In this document: positions 34,088 to 45,984 of the stretch, piece after piece
Numbering within the stretch: position 1 is the first letter of the stretch
Layout: the number at the start of each line of letters is the position of its first letter
Assembly (NCBI GenBank): GCA_963854835.1
Contig: OY978525.1
Coordinates: 100,767,388-100,831,387 of the forward strand
DNA: 64,000 nt
Origin: Megamerina dolium
Taxonomy: Eukaryota; Arthropoda; Insecta; Diptera; Megamerinidae
Direction of reading: 5' to 3'
The notes under the pieces: model-generated
Told to the model about the DNA's origin: nothing
The model's input: only the letters and a program-made list of their open reading frames with translations
Databases searched by the model: none
Position numbers and translations under genes: made by a program

Positions 34088-34953
34088 GACAGTTTTCCGT
34101 GTATCTATCAACATTTTGCCAAATGATGTCCGGTGGAGGAACGTTATTTGTTGGGTGCTCTCACACATACCGGTGTTTCATTTGGAACAGTTCTTGTTAT
34201 GGGTATTTCGGGTATTATTGCTAGTAGTCCGACGGGTTGACCTGGCATTTCAACTATTTCAGCAGGGATATGTTTTATTTGGTGTGCCCTATAATTGGTT
34301 TTCTTCCATCACAATCCAACCACATCGAAATTTATCACGATCGATATATAATCGCACTATATTGAAACATCTTTGAAACATGCTGAGGACTTTCATAAGA
34401 AAGAGATCCCAGTGCCATGGCGTGCAATCTGTACATCTGTGCCATATTTAGTATTTATCATAGTGTGCTCCACGGAGGTATGGGGTACAAGCAGAAATTC
34501 CATCATATTTAAATGGCATCCTTCATAGGAATATCAAAAGTAATTCGCTCCTCTCATCAATACCACTTCTAACTATGTGGATGGGAATGTACATATGTAT
34601 ATATGGCAATTGCACATATTGTGCTTAAGCGAAAATATCTAATCTGTGACGGTATTGCGCAAATGCTTTAACACTATGTCATCATGGGTAGCAACGGCTG
34701 TATTAATTGCTATTGGATTTTTGGATGTTGATCAAAAACCACTGGCATTGGTATTAATGACTATTACCATGGGGTTTTCTTTATGGGCAATTTAATTTAT
34801 GTAGTTTTTGGTACTTCTACAGTACAACCAGGGAATGCTGAAAATTATCTAATGTGCAATAATGCTGAGGCAACATCTTTAATTGGAGCCAAATCATTGC
34901 AGAATAATATTGGATGCAATGAAATAATGTGCACAAAGAGACTAAACGCATAA
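34088..34953 (+). pseudogene. Decayed third SLC17-like copy
   Basis: The frame reads FPCIYQHFAK, stop, CPVEERYLLGALTHTGVSFG, TVLVMGISGIIASSPTG, stop, PGISTISAGICFIWCAL, then HAEDFHKKEIPVPWRAICTS and VPYLVFII, with frameshifts. It resembles gene 2 (IYEHLAKWCPTEERNLLGA, FHKKKIPVPWRAIGTS). Two Trp codons have become TGA. The part coding for NTIDLSPNHAGILMGI is deleted together with the last intron, so LVLMTITMG runs directly into the last-exon homologue FFMGNLIYVVFGTS and a C-terminus ending MCTKRLNA at the stop 34951-34953. The 5' third is absent. It is a dead member of the tandem array. Confidence 0.88.
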
Positions 34954-36429
34954 TGTAGAAGGGAAAAATAGTAATATTTTAATAATAACTTAATATTAGC
35001 ACGGAACAAAAAATTCGTTTAAAATATCAAGTTTTTTGCTTTAATCTTTTGTTTCTGTATTGATTTTTGTTACGAGTAGTAAAGTTTTATGCAACTAAAA
35101 CTTTAAGCGTTATTTGTTTTTTACTAATAAAATTGTCTTAAATCAGTATATCATACATATACACATACATATTGTATAGGAATATTAATGTTTAAAATGG
35201 TTTGAGCCTTAGCTAAACATAAAAATCATTGTTTTTCATATGTCTCCTGAAACTATGCTAAAAATTTCTATTAAGTTCGCAAAATATTTATGTTATTTCT
35301 TTCGTTAACATTGTGTTATTTGCAATCAAAACGTGCGTTATTCGTTTTTTCTTTTGTATTAAATTAATTTCTACATTTTCACTATTTAATTAGCGCTTGG
35401 CGTAATTGTCATACATCTGCATTAGTGACTGACATTTGGAGTTGTTTCGATAGTATGAAAATTCACGCACGTGATTTTATGCATTTCACATTACAGGGCA
35501 TAAATAATTTCATTAAAGTAAAAGTATGTGAATAGGTTAGTGATACATTTGAATTTAATAATAACAATAGATTGAATTGAAGAATAACAAATAGAGACGT
35601 ATTCTGTTGGTAATTATAATAGTCTAATTATAAATAAATTACTAATAAACTTTAATAATCAATTGAAATTATTGCTGTTGTAATAATATAGATTAAATAT
35701 ATGTATATATATTTGTAGTTGGGTAACTACTTAGCAATTTTCCAAAAAGCTGCATTCATCTTTCACTTAAAGAAATGATAAACAAAAACCTCATTCACTG
35801 CTCAATTGTCAAAAATTCCTTATCAATGAGAGAAATGAAAATACAAAAATACTAAAAATAACTATTAATATCGAAAAATGATCATTAAAGCATTCATAAA
35901 TTTCCAATCAACCAATTGGAACACCATGTCTGTATGCAAAACAAATAAATAAATAAATGTAATTCCAAAGAAAACTTGATATCAATAAATATAACACTGA
36001 GTCAACATAACAAACAATAAATGACCAAAATACATAAACATATATAGACGTCATAAGTTCCATTTAACAACAGTAGCACAAGTACACTACTTACTAAACC
36101 TAATTATTATTCGAAACGAAACTCTCTTATTATTAATTTACATATGTGTAGTGAAATGTATTTTTTGTTGTGTTGTTTGTCCAAGCGAGAGTTATATTTT
36201 AATAACATTTTCACATTAAATGATGCATATTCATATTGGGTTGCTAATAGCTCATATCCGGATATGAGGACATATCAGAAGCTGTTGTTAAATTTGTAAA
36301 TATTGATAAAAGAAATATTTAAGATTATGAGTATTTAACTATTTCATAAAAAAAGGCCTCATCTGTTGCAAGCTAAATATTAGAATTGTAATTTGAACTT
36401 TTTTATTTATAGTTTTATTTCACTATATG
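34954..36429. other. AT-rich intergenic region
   Basis: No ORF, RNA gene or transposon end that I recognise between the SLC17 pseudogene and the SINE at 36439. Confidence 0.4.
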
Positions 36430-36438
36430 CGATCATAA

Positions 36439-36822
36439 GTAGGTGCCATAGTTCAGTGGTAGTGTGTTGGCCTTCTGATAGGTAGGTCGTGGTTTCAATC
36501 CCCGGCTAAAGCATAAAGAATTTAATATCGAAAAGATTTTTCTTTCGAACGGTGCCCACCTGTCGGCAAGCAATTGGCAATTCTCCCGGCAGTAACAATT
36601 TGCCATGAAAAAGCTTCTAAAAAGAACTCTGTGGCAAAGCTCAGAAAAAGTGATGTCGCAAAAGTTCTGTCGTTCAGAACCGGCTAAAATAAGTATTCCC
36701 CTTCTAATACTGTCCAAAATTTAACATGTACAACAGTAATAGAAGAGAAGCGCCGCCAAACAGCCTTTCGGGGCTTATAAGTGCCACATTTTTATTAGTA
36801 TTATTTTTTTTTTTTATATATC
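36439..36822 (+). mobile_element. Full-length tRNA-derived SINE, plus strand, with target-site duplication
   Basis: Head GGTGCCATAGTTCAGTGG, box B-like GTGGTTTCAATCCCCGGC, the conserved body, then the tail GGGGCTTATAAGTGCCACAT followed by a T-rich run. CGATCATAA occurs on both sides (36430-36438 and 36823-36831). Confidence 0.92.
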
Positions 36823-36831
36823 CGATCATAA

Positions 36832-38572
36832 TACTATGCATACTTTTTGTGTAATAGTAATAGAATATAATGGGATGCACTCCCTTAAAAGTATGCTGCA
36901 ATAAAAATCAGGGACTGTAATTGTTATAAGATTTAAAAATCAAAATTTAATGATTTTAATTTTTTTGTGTGTTGTATATTATATTACAGATTTAGTACGT
37001 TATTAAATCTACTCAGTTCTTTAAGTTGTTGTTTTTTAATAGATAATTGATAGGCGAGAATGAAACAATTTAAACGATGTTTTGAGTTTCATTTTTAGCG
37101 AAAAAAAAAATAGTTTAAAATCAATAAATAAAACTCAAAAAGTAATTTTTATTCCGGAGCAACAAATACTTTTTAAAAATAAATTCTTCAGCACAGTAAA
37201 AATGCAATATGAAAATGAAAAAATAATTTTAATTATAGATTAAGAAAATAGAAACCTAAAAATAATAGTTAATTTTAATTTTTTCACGTAAGACTCAAAA
37301 AATAAAAAATGTTAGTAGTTCCAATAATGCGCTTCAGGCCAGTATCATTTTCATGTACTCAGCGGTGCTCTACGCCATTTAGAGTCATGATTTTTTCCTT
37401 TGACTTTTAAAAGGTAATAATTGTTTGCAGTCCCTGATAAAAAAGCAAAACAAAGGTGAACAATTTTATAATTTTATAAATTTTTTAATTTATAAAATTA
37501 TATAATTTTATAAATTTAACTGTATAAATTGAATTTTACAATTTTCGATTATAAATTTGTTCTTGAAGCTTTGCTGTTTTTCGGTGTAATTTTATATCAG
37601 TGTTTTTTGTATGTTAGTCAGATTTATTGATTTTTTGTGTTTTTTTTTTATTGTGAAATAAAAGTACCCACAAAAATTGAGGGATATAAAGAGAAGTAAA
37701 ATAAGGAAATATGGCTACGAAAAGTAAGGATAGAAAAAAAAAAATTTATTCTGATAGATTTAGAATAGGTTAAGCATCAGTGACAGCCTCTCTCTCTCTC
37801 TCTCTCTCCCTCTCTATAGTAAAATAATTCTATATCTTTTAAGCGTGATCCATACGCCAATAATTTCATAGAAAGCGTACTCAAGATATTTTTGACTTTT
37901 ATTGTAGATCTTGTAATATTTTAATAGAAAAACTATTATTTGTGTATTTGTTGCGTTTGCACAATACAATTTATGACAAGACAATTGAGAATATATCATA
38001 TATTAGTTGTCAAAGAAGAGAAAATATGCTTGTGTAATATGGGCGTCCAGACAATTATAAATTCAATACACCAACTACCGTTAGTGCCGTTTTGTGTCTT
38101 GTTTTGTGTAAACCCCAAGTAAGATATATTGGATTGATTTCATGTTAATATTTCATTTGATTGATGTTGTTATTAACAAGATGGATGAAGAGATATATAT
38201 TTCATGATAGTAAAAAGTAAAGAAATATCAACACAAAATGCTACAAACATGTACATATGTAATGTACGACAAAATCGCATGTGACAATGTCGCAAAGGAA
38301 AACCAGAAACAGAAACAACATATACATACTGCCACAAGTCTGTTTTAAATGATCAAGTTTTTTCTTATTATTAATTTATAGGGTTTTTCGAAGTAAAGAT
38401 TATATAGGAGCTACATATTATTAGATATTCCTCATATATGGCTTGTTAAATAGCTAATTAAGAGAATAGTCAGAGTAGAATTATGTGAAAAAATCTTTAA
38501 CTTACGCATGTATGTTTAAAGACTCAAACAAAAATCTCAAAATGTCGAAAAACTCTGTTGATAGTGTCAATA
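36832..38572. other. AT-rich intergenic region with a CT microsatellite
   Basis: Strongly AT-rich; 37460-37530 is a run of ATTTTATAA words that can fold on itself. A (CT)n tract lies at about 37788-37815. Short ORFs near 37814-38122 overlap on opposite strands and are not convincing. Confidence 0.45.
37788..37815. repeat. (CT)n microsatellite
   Basis: About thirteen CT dinucleotides with one CCCT interruption near the right end. Confidence 0.95.
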
Positions 38573-38612
38573 AGAAGGCCAATACACTAACCACTGAGCT
38601 ACGGCAACCACT
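38573..38612 (-). mobile_element. SINE head fragment
   Basis: AGAAGGCCAATACACTAACC and CACTGAGCTACGGCA match the tRNA-like head of the SINE on the minus strand. Nothing else of the element is present. Confidence 0.75.
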
Positions 38613-39589
38613 ATATATCAATATTTAATAATTTACTATCAATATTTAAATAAATAAATTTGTATTATAGTTAGCGTATATATAATTTTCGATGATGCAC
38701 TGATGCAAAAATAAAAATGGCCTTGTAAGCTGGTAACTCTTTTGGTGTGCATATGCACCATGCATATAAATTTAAAGTGTGAATTATTTTAACCGACAAA
38801 CATAATAAACCTCACTTCAAATTACAGCAACATACAATTGGTAAATAAAGAAATATGAATAATTTGTTGTTAAGAGATTTATTCAAATTTATTTGTGGAG
38901 AAATTGAATGGACAATCAATGGACAAATTAAAAATGCTTCGTTATGTTTTTATTTATAATTATTCAAAATTTCTTTTTAATGTTAATCATTTTTATAATC
39001 ATTGTTGTGTGAAATATTGCATATGAAATTTAATCAAATGAGTATAACATTCGTTATAGGGAAATCACAATTCCCGCAATCAAGAACGATTATTCGATTA
39101 TCTTAATAGATTTATTGAGTATAAGTAATAAAAGCGAATCAATTAAGTATAGTGCTACTATAAATTAATAAATTTTTAGTGCATCGCTTTGCTTAGGTTC
39201 AATTAATTACACTGTGCGACAAAATTAGATAAAGCAAATCCGTGTAATTGCGGTGTACTGGGGGTTTCGGTTTTGAGAAATCTGAATCTGAGGTTATTTT
39301 TTTAAGAATTCTCTCAGCAGGAGGCGATACGGTAGAAAAAAAGAGAAAAAGCATTATTTTTAAGTATATCTTTCCATAAGGGTCGAAACCCTCATCTTTC
39401 GTCAAAAAAACCTGATCCTGAGGACTAAAACGTTCTTCACCACAGTACTCTGCGACACACTCTCTTTCCTACAAACTTATGCTAATCAGGATCAAAAATG
39501 CTTTCCTTCCTCTTTGATTAACAAAAAAAAAAAAAAAAAAATCCGGTAGCAAATTGTCGGTAGATGGCTCAAAAATGTAAAGTTATCTA
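38613..39589. other. Intergenic region, nothing recognised
   Basis: AT-rich. A 68-aa minus-strand frame at 39199-39405 has no motif I know. A long A-run lies near 39520-39540. Confidence 0.35.
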
Positions 39590-40425
39590 CGTTTAAAATT
39601 GAATGAAAATTCTATTATAGAATGCACCTATTATAGGATGCACCTCACTCTGGTCGACCAATTACTGAAAAATTCGATGAAATCATGGACTAAATTTAGC
39701 AAAACCGGCACATAAGCAGCGTGGACGCTGCTAGTGAACTAGGCATTCATCACCAAACAGTTATTAACTATTTGAAGAAAGGTGGATATACAAAGAAGCT
39801 CGGTGTTTGGGTGACACATGAATTCGCGGTGAAAAATTTAATGGATTGAATTTCCATTTGAGATTCATTGATTTCACTGGTCGATGAAAAGTGGATCACG
39901 TACGGCAATAATGTGTGAAAAAGTTCATGGACGAAGTGAGGTGAAGTCTCGCAAACTGTGTGTGTCTGGTGGGATTGGAAGGGAATTATGAGCTTCTACA
40001 ACCCGGTCAAATGATTGATTCTGATGATAGAAGTCAGTATAAAGAATTAATGAGATTGAAGCAAGCAATTCAATTAAAAGGGCCAGAATTGACAAACAAA
40101 AAATGTGTTGTGTTCCATAATGACGACGCCAGATCACACACATCTTTGATGACCCGGCATTTGTTTCGATCTCTGCAGAACTTTCTTAATGGTATAAAGT
40201 TTATACCATTAAAAGAGGCCTGCAAAACTCACTTGGAACAGTTTTTCGCTCAGAAAACCCAGAAGTTTTACACAAATGGTATAATGGCTTTAGCTCCAAA
40301 TATGGCAAAAGGTTATCGATCAAAACGGCACATATTTGGATTAGAAAAGCTCGTTTCAAATATAAGCAAAAGTGTTTCATTTTTGGTCAAATTTGTAACC
40401 GAACTTTTTCGAACACCTAATATTT
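39590..40425 (+). mobile_element. Degenerate mariner (DD34D), plus strand
   Basis: Readable pieces: GRPITEKFDEI, SSVDAASELGIHHQTVINYL, KKGGYTKKLGVWVTHEF, DEKWITYGNN, VWWDWKGIMSFYNPVK, RLKQAIQLKGPELTNKKCVV, FHNDDARSHTSLMTRHLF and EACKTHLEQFFAQKTQKFYT. This is the usual mariner order (helix-turn-helix, D-E-K-W, W-W-D-W-K-G, H-N/Q-D-N/D-A-R). The segment containing the third Asp is deleted between SLQNFLNGIKF and the C-terminus. A related copy is at 53380-53868. Confidence 0.85.
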
Positions 40426-40499
40426 TTATGAAATTTTTAAAGTTTGCAATATTAGCGTATGCTGGCGCACTTGAACAGAAAAGTTGAGGAATTCACTTG

Positions 40500-41463
40500 T
40501 GGGATTCACTTATTCACTTACACTTATGTAGTGTAGGGTATTTTATATTAACTGATAGTAGGACACTTAGTACTATTGGATTCAAATAATGATTTTCTTC
40601 ATACTGCAAGATTCATTCAATAGCCTGGATTCCAGATTCAAGGGATCTCGAAATAGTATTTCTAAAATTTGCCTTAAAATGTCGTAATTTCTAACCGATT
40701 TAGCTCAACTTGTCTCAAAATGTCCCTCAAAAAAAAAAAAAAAATTTATATATTCAAATTATAGCACAATATTTTGGACAGTGTTTGATTAAACAAAATA
40801 AATAAAAAATTATATAAATAGTACGTCAACACCAAGCAAATGCTTTCCATACTAATGATCCATTTAAATTGATTTTCCAAAACAAATTTTTATTACCCAT
40901 TCGTATGTATGTATGTATAAAAAACCAAAAAAACAACAATGATTGAAAACTTATCAACAAGATCTTTTTAACAGAGTAGGTACTTTATATGCATTGCACA
41001 ATTGTGGTTACTATGTGTATAAAACCATTTTTGTTTTAATACATACGCATTTCATTGATAATCAACATGAACTTGAATTTAAACTTGTGTTTAAACAAAA
41101 TTGGTCAAGTGACGTGCTTTTTTTTTAGCAGGAAAAACAATAATAAATAAATAAAAAAGAAAATACAAAACTATATTGGTGGTGTTAATGTTCTGTTGTT
41201 GTTTATAATTTAAAAAAAAATCCATATTCATACGCATAGAAGCGTTGTAAGGATTGTCTTATTAAATTCACATTAAATTTTAATGCTAATTCAAAATTTC
41301 ATACTAATAACTGCAGTATTAATTTGGCATACGAATGAATATATTCGTAAATAGTTGCATACGATAACTTAAATCAAGTTCATTATACGACCTTTTGGGG
41401 ACATTAATTTTCTACGCACATGTACTTTTAATTTTCCGTACAATGATCTATGTTAAATATCAT
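40500..41463. other. AT-rich intergenic region
   Basis: No gene seen. The final 14 bp (41450-41463, ATGTTAAATATCAT) are the left copy of the RTE target-site duplication. Confidence 0.5.
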
Positions 41464-44400
41464 ACTTACTTACTTATGTGGCCATAACAACCGAATATCG
41501 ATTTAGGCCGAAAATAACATGCTTCGCCAGCCATCTCTGTTCTTCGCTAGCTGGCGCCAGTTAGAAATTCCAAGCGCCGTCAGGTTCTCCAGTACTTGGT
41601 CTTTCCACCGGAGGTTTGGTCTTCCTCTTTTGCGTCGTCCTCCAGCGGGTTCCGAATATAACACCTTCTTAGCTGGAGCGTGTTCTTCCATTCGCTCGAC
41701 ATGACCTAGCCAGCGCAGCCGCTGGATTTTGATGCGCTTTACTATGTCAATATCGGCATACAGCTCGTACAGCTCATGGTTGTACCTTATTCGGTACTCG
41801 CCACCAACGCAAATAGGTCCAAAGATCTTGCGTAGGACTTTTCTCTCGAAAACTCCAAGTATTCGCTCATCCGAGGTGGAAATTGTCCAGGCTTCAGCGC
41901 CATATGTTAGGACAGGCATGATGAGAGACTTGTAGAGTGTAGTTTTCGTTCTTCGAGAGAGGGCTCGACTTCTCAATTGCTTACTCAGCCCAAAGTAACA
42001 CCTGTTAGCAAGAGTTATCCTACGCATGATCTCCAAGCTGACGTCATTACTGCTGTTAATGCTGGTTCCAAGATAGACAAAGTCCCTTACTACTTCAAAA
42101 GCGTAGTTGTCAACAGTGACGTGCTGTCCAAGACGCCGGGACTCTTTGTTTGTTGACACTAGATACTTCGTCTTGCCCTCGTTCACCGTGAGACCCATCC
42201 GACGCGACTCTCTTTCCAACTCTGAGAATGCTGCACTGACTGCTCGCGTGTTCATGCCGATTATGTCAATATCGTCGGCATACGCTAACAGCATGACACT
42301 TTTGTTGAAGATAGTGCCATTATGTCGTAGATCAGCAGCTCGTATTATTTTCTCCATAATAAGATTGAAGAAGTCGCACGATAGCGAATCACCTTGTCTG
42401 AAACCCCGTTCGGTATTAAACGGTGCGGAGAGGTCCTTCCCAATTTTCACTGCACAACGGGAGTTATGCAGTGTCATTCTACAAAGTCGAATGAGCTTTG
42501 CAGGAATACCGAACTCAGACATTGTTGCGTAGAGGTAATCCCTTACCGGACTGTCGAAAGCGGCTTTATAATCAACAAATAGGTGGTGTGTGTCGATCTG
42601 TTTTTCTTGGGTCTTCTCCAGGATTTGGCGCAGTGTGAAAATCTGGTCGATGGTGGATTTACCAGGTCTGAAGCCACACTGATAAGGTCCAATCAGGTTG
42701 CTGAGCATAGGCTTCAATCTTTCACAGAGTACGCTCGATAGAACCTTGTACGCGATGCTCAGGAGACTTATTCCACGGTAGTTGGCGCAAATTGTGGGGT
42801 CTCCTTTTTTATGCACAGGACAGAGAACACTGAGCCTCCAATCATCAGGCATGCTTTCATCCGACCATATTCTGCTTATGAGCTGGTGCATGCGGGTGAG
42901 CAGCTCATCGCCTCCGGTCTTAAACAACTCGGCAGGCAGGCCATCAGCACCTGCAGCTTTGTTGTTCTTCAGCCTTAAAATGGCCGTTTCAACCTCGTCA
43001 TAGTCGGGTGGTGGAACATCAACACCATCATCTGTAATTGGGGTTATCGGGCATTCTCCTCCACTGGCGGAATTGTTCGTAGCATCGCCATTCAGTAACG
43101 TGGAGAAGTGTTCCCTCCATAGGCTCAGTACACTCTGGACATCCGTAACCAGATTCCCATTTCCATCACGACAAGAAGAGGCTCCGGGATTTAAACCTCC
43201 ACTCAGGCGCTTGATCTTTTCGAAGAATTTTCGAGTCTCATTCTTGTCGGTACACATCTCTATCTCCTCACACTCGCGTCTTTCCAACTCCCTCTTCTTG
43301 CGCCTGAAAAGACGTCTCTCTGCACTCCTTTTCTCTCTATACCGCTCCTTAACAGCTCGCGTTACGCCTGCACGCAGGGTTTTTCTGTAGGCGGCGTCTT
43401 TCTCTGCGGTAGCGTCGCGACACTCCTGATCATACCACTCATTCCTCAGAGGCCGGTAGTAACCGATTACCTCCTCGGCAGCAGTAGTCATGGAGTGGGA
43501 TATATGTGTCCACCGTGCGCATGTATCATCAAGTGGGGGAGTGTTCTGCATAAGCAGATCCGATAGTCGAGTGGAAAATGCATCTGCTGTCTCTGGTGAT
43601 TGCAGCTTACTGACGTCGAGCTTTCTCTGTGTGGGACTTCTCTTGTTATTTGCGACACATAAGCGTGTGCGCACCTTAGCTGCAACAAGGTAGTGATCCG
43701 AGTCGATGTTGGCACCACGGATCGATTTCACGTCCATCACACTGGAAGCATGCCTTCCGTCAATCAACACATGATCAATTTGGTTTCTTGTACGATGATC
43801 TGGAGACAGCCATGTCGCTTTGTGGATGTCGAGATGCTGGAATCTGGTACCACCAATTACCATGTTTCGTGCTGCGGCGAAGTCGATCAGCCTTATTCCG
43901 TTATCGGAGGTGTTTTGGTGGAGGCTGAATTTTCCGACAGTTGGACCAAAGGTACCTTCCTTGCCCACCCTGGCATTAAAGTCGCCAAGCACGATTTTGA
44001 TATCGTGGCGGGGGCAGCGGTCATAAGCTTCTTCGAGGCGCTGAAAGAAGCTCTCCTTGGTCACATTGTCCTTCTCATCCGTCGGAGCGTGGGCACATAT
44101 AAGGCTGATGTTGAAAAATTTTGCCTTGATGCGGATTGTGGCCAGCCGTTCATTCACAGGCGTGAACTGCGAGACAAGATGTCGTAGTCTCTTGCTGACC
44201 AAAAATCCACATCCTAATTCGTGCCTTTCAGCATGGCAACTGTAGTAGATGTCACAGGACGCTCTTTTGGAGCAGCCCTGTCCTGTCCATCGCATTTCCT
44301 GGAGAGCGGTGATGTCAGCTCTGTATTTTTCGAGGACATCAACCAGCTGGATAGAGGCACCCTCCCTATAAAGGGATCGGACATTCCAGGTGCATATCCG

Positions 44401-44827
44401 TAAATCGTGGTCCTTTTTTCGTTTGCGGGGGTCATCAACAAAAACGGTAGTCCTTCTCCGAGGCATATTTGTTTTTTTCATTGGGGGGGTTTTTTATGTG
44501 GCGGGTCCCAAACCCAACGCACAACCTCTAACCGAGGAGATTTTCGCCACTCACTTCAGCCGCCTCCCAGCGGGTGCCAGGAAGACGTTGCCCGGTGGTC
44601 GCCACATGGAGGGCCCCCATTAATAATAATGAAAGCGCCATCACAGAGTAAGCAGAGCAAGCTATATGACTACCCCTCATTAACAAATAAAGGTATCATC
44701 ACATAGCGCTCAGATCAAACTACATGACAGCCAGTGAGTTGACTTGCGATGAGTTCAACAAGGATTGCGCTAGCCCCACCTGGTTGAGGCAGTTAGACAC
44801 GTTACCTTGCGAAAACACCACCAGACC
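41464..44827 (-). mobile_element. Full-length RTE-clade non-LTR retrotransposon with 14-bp target-site duplication
   Basis: The element is 3364 bp and flanked by identical ATGTTAAATATCAT at 41450-41463 and 44828-44841. On its own strand it has a 5' UTR of about 350 bp, one long ORF, and a very short 3' UTR ending GGCCACATAAGTAAGTAAGT. A tail of short tandem repeats instead of poly(A) is typical of the RTE clade. Truncated relatives occur at 23192, 26702, 32055 and 53159. Confidence 0.95.
41503..44481 (-). CDS. RTE endonuclease / reverse transcriptase polyprotein, 992 aa, intact
   Basis: A single uninterrupted frame from an ATG at 44481. Residues about 27-270 form an apurinic-like endonuclease: RICTWNVRSL, LQEMRW (Glu62), GDFN (166-169) and SDHYLV (261-266). 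Residues about 500-780 form the reverse transcriptase: LKNNKAAGADGLPAELFKTG, ANYRGISLLS, FRPGKSTIDQ, FVDYKAAFD (635-643, first Asp), RQGDSLS (695-701) and YADD (734-737). The C-terminal part (SLIMPVLTYGAEAW, RLRWLGHVERM, RGRPNLRWKDQVLENL) is standard for RTE. The product would nick target DNA and copy its own RNA there by target-primed reverse transcription. With no stop or frameshift, it is a candidate for recent or continuing activity. It is transcribed opposite to the host genes in the window. Confidence 0.95.
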   Translation of the reverse strand: MKKTNMPRRRTTVFVDDPRKRKKDHDLRICTWNVRSLYREGASIQLVDVLEKYRADITALQEMRWTGQGCSKRASCDIYYSCHAERHELGCGFLVSKRLRHLVSQFTPVNERLATIRIKAKFFNISLICAHAPTDEKDNVTKESFFQRLEEAYDRCPRHDIKIVLGDFNARVGKEGTFGPTVGKFSLHQNTSDNGIRLIDFAAARNMVIGGTRFQHLDIHKATWLSPDHRTRNQIDHVLIDGRHASSVMDVKSIRGANIDSDHYLVAAKVRTRLCVANNKRSPTQRKLDVSKLQSPETADAFSTRLSDLLMQNTPPLDDTCARWTHISHSMTTAAEEVIGYYRPLRNEWYDQECRDATAEKDAAYRKTLRAGVTRAVKERYREKRSAERRLFRRKKRELERRECEEIEMCTDKNETRKFFEKIKRLSGGLNPGASSCRDGNGNLVTDVQSVLSLWREHFSTLLNGDATNNSASGGECPITPITDDGVDVPPPDYDEVETAILRLKNNKAAGADGLPAELFKTGGDELLTRMHQLISRIWSDESMPDDWRLSVLCPVHKKGDPTICANYRGISLLSIAYKVLSSVLCERLKPMLSNLIGPYQCGFRPGKSTIDQIFTLRQILEKTQEKQIDTHHLFVDYKAAFDSPVRDYLYATMSEFGIPAKLIRLCRMTLHNSRCAVKIGKDLSAPFNTERGFRQGDSLSCDFFNLIMEKIIRAADLRHNGTIFNKSVMLLAYADDIDIIGMNTRAVSAAFSELERESRRMGLTVNEGKTKYLVSTNKESRRLGQHVTVDNYAFEVVRDFVYLGTSINSSNDVSLEIMRRITLANRCYFGLSKQLRSRALSRRTKTTLYKSLIMPVLTYGAEAWTISTSDERILGVFERKVLRKIFGPICVGGEYRIRYNHELYELYADIDIVKRIKIQRLRWLGHVERMEEHAPAKKVLYSEPAGGRRKRGRPNLRWKDQVLENLTALGISNWRQLAKNRDGWRSMLFSA

Positions 44828-44841
44828 ATGTTAAATATCAT

Positions 44842-45059
44842 AGTAAATTAATTATGCGTCAAATGTATATTTAAAAGCAAATTTACATAAAATAAAAGTA
44901 AGTTAGTAAGTGACATTCAAAATTTCTTAGAAGTCAATTTCTAATTACACTTACACTGAGTAACAATCAAAATGAATGTTTTGGTTCGGTGTGGAGTTGA
45001 AAATAATTTAGAGGATATTTTCATCTATTTTGATATTTGTACTAAGACACCAAAGGCAC
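44842..45059. other. Short spacer
   Basis: The first 14 bp duplicate the RTE target side; the rest shows no feature. Confidence 0.4.
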
Positions 45060-45880
45060 GAAATTGCTTTAGGGGGTTTCATTAAGTATGATTATGTGTC
45101 ATGCATTGGGAAATTGTCCACTGCACAGACAAGTTCTCGCTTCAATGACTCAATATTTGGGTGTCGAGTAGAGCAAGCCAAGCCCTTTAATACGGACCAG
45201 AACTTGTAATCCCTCGAGTTGAGGCCTGGACTACTAGCTGGCCAATCATCCGTTGATATGAAGTCCGGAATGTTGTTTTTTAGCCACAGTTGAGTCGTTT
45301 TTGCCTTGTGAGCTGGAGCAGAGGCCTCTTTGGATCCTCGGGATGAGTTGGGATGCTTCTCTGGATGACCGAGCATACACACGATCGTTCTGTTTATTGA
45401 ACGATTCTTCTACGGTGAAAAATTTCTTGTCAGTAAACAGAATTTGTCTCTGAGCGTACCTGCTGCGTAACGCTTTCGATTTTCTCTTGTGTTTTCCCTC
45501 CAATGCGGCCGTCCAGCAGGTATCCAGTGTGTCGCTTGCACGCGATGAGTCCCAAATCTTCATGGACATGGATCTTTGCGAAATTTGCATTTCCCGCGAC
45601 AAGATTTTCTCCTTTCGCAGCGGTTTTCGGCCGATTCGTTTCTTGACTACTTTGATCGCTTTCGGAGTTCTCACAGTGCGCGGACGGCCGGATCTTTGAC
45701 GGTCTCGTACTCCACCAGTATCCTCAAACAACTTTACAGCACGAAACACAAAATTGCGAGTGATTCCAAGCGGTCGCAACGTCCGAAAGATATCGCAGTT
45801 TTCCACGTTGCATTTTAGTGGGCCTACTACAACAATACGATTTTCGATGTCGCCCCATTCCATGATTATAAACAATAAAC
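45060..45880 (-). mobile_element. Internally deleted Tc1/mariner-superfamily transposase
   Basis: The minus-strand frame carries a helix-turn-helix and linker (AVKLFEDTGGVRDRQRSGRP, RTVRTPKAIKVVKKRIGRKP) and QILFTDKKFFTVEESFNKQN then DRVYARSSREA (first catalytic region, with Asp-Lys in place of Asp-Glu). A second frame continues APAHKAKTTQLWLKNNIPDF and DDWPASSPGLNSRDYKFWSV. The part containing the second catalytic Asp is missing, and two overlapping frames show a frameshift. Confidence 0.82.
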
Positions 45881-45984
45881 TATGGACTTGTACGCCGTTG
45901 TGTTGTCATGCGGTAGTTTTTGTTTCAAATCAATATAGAATTGCAATAGCTGTGAATAATATTCTCCGATGATAATTTTACCCT

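Noticed and set aside
34068..34376. 102-aa open frame
   Set aside because: It is an off-frame reading of the SLC17 pseudogene; the homologous frame has stops but clear similarity to genes 1 and 2.
43693..44187. 164-aa plus-strand ORF and several others between 41519 and 44706
   Set aside because: They are antisense shadows of the intact RTE ORF on the minus strand.
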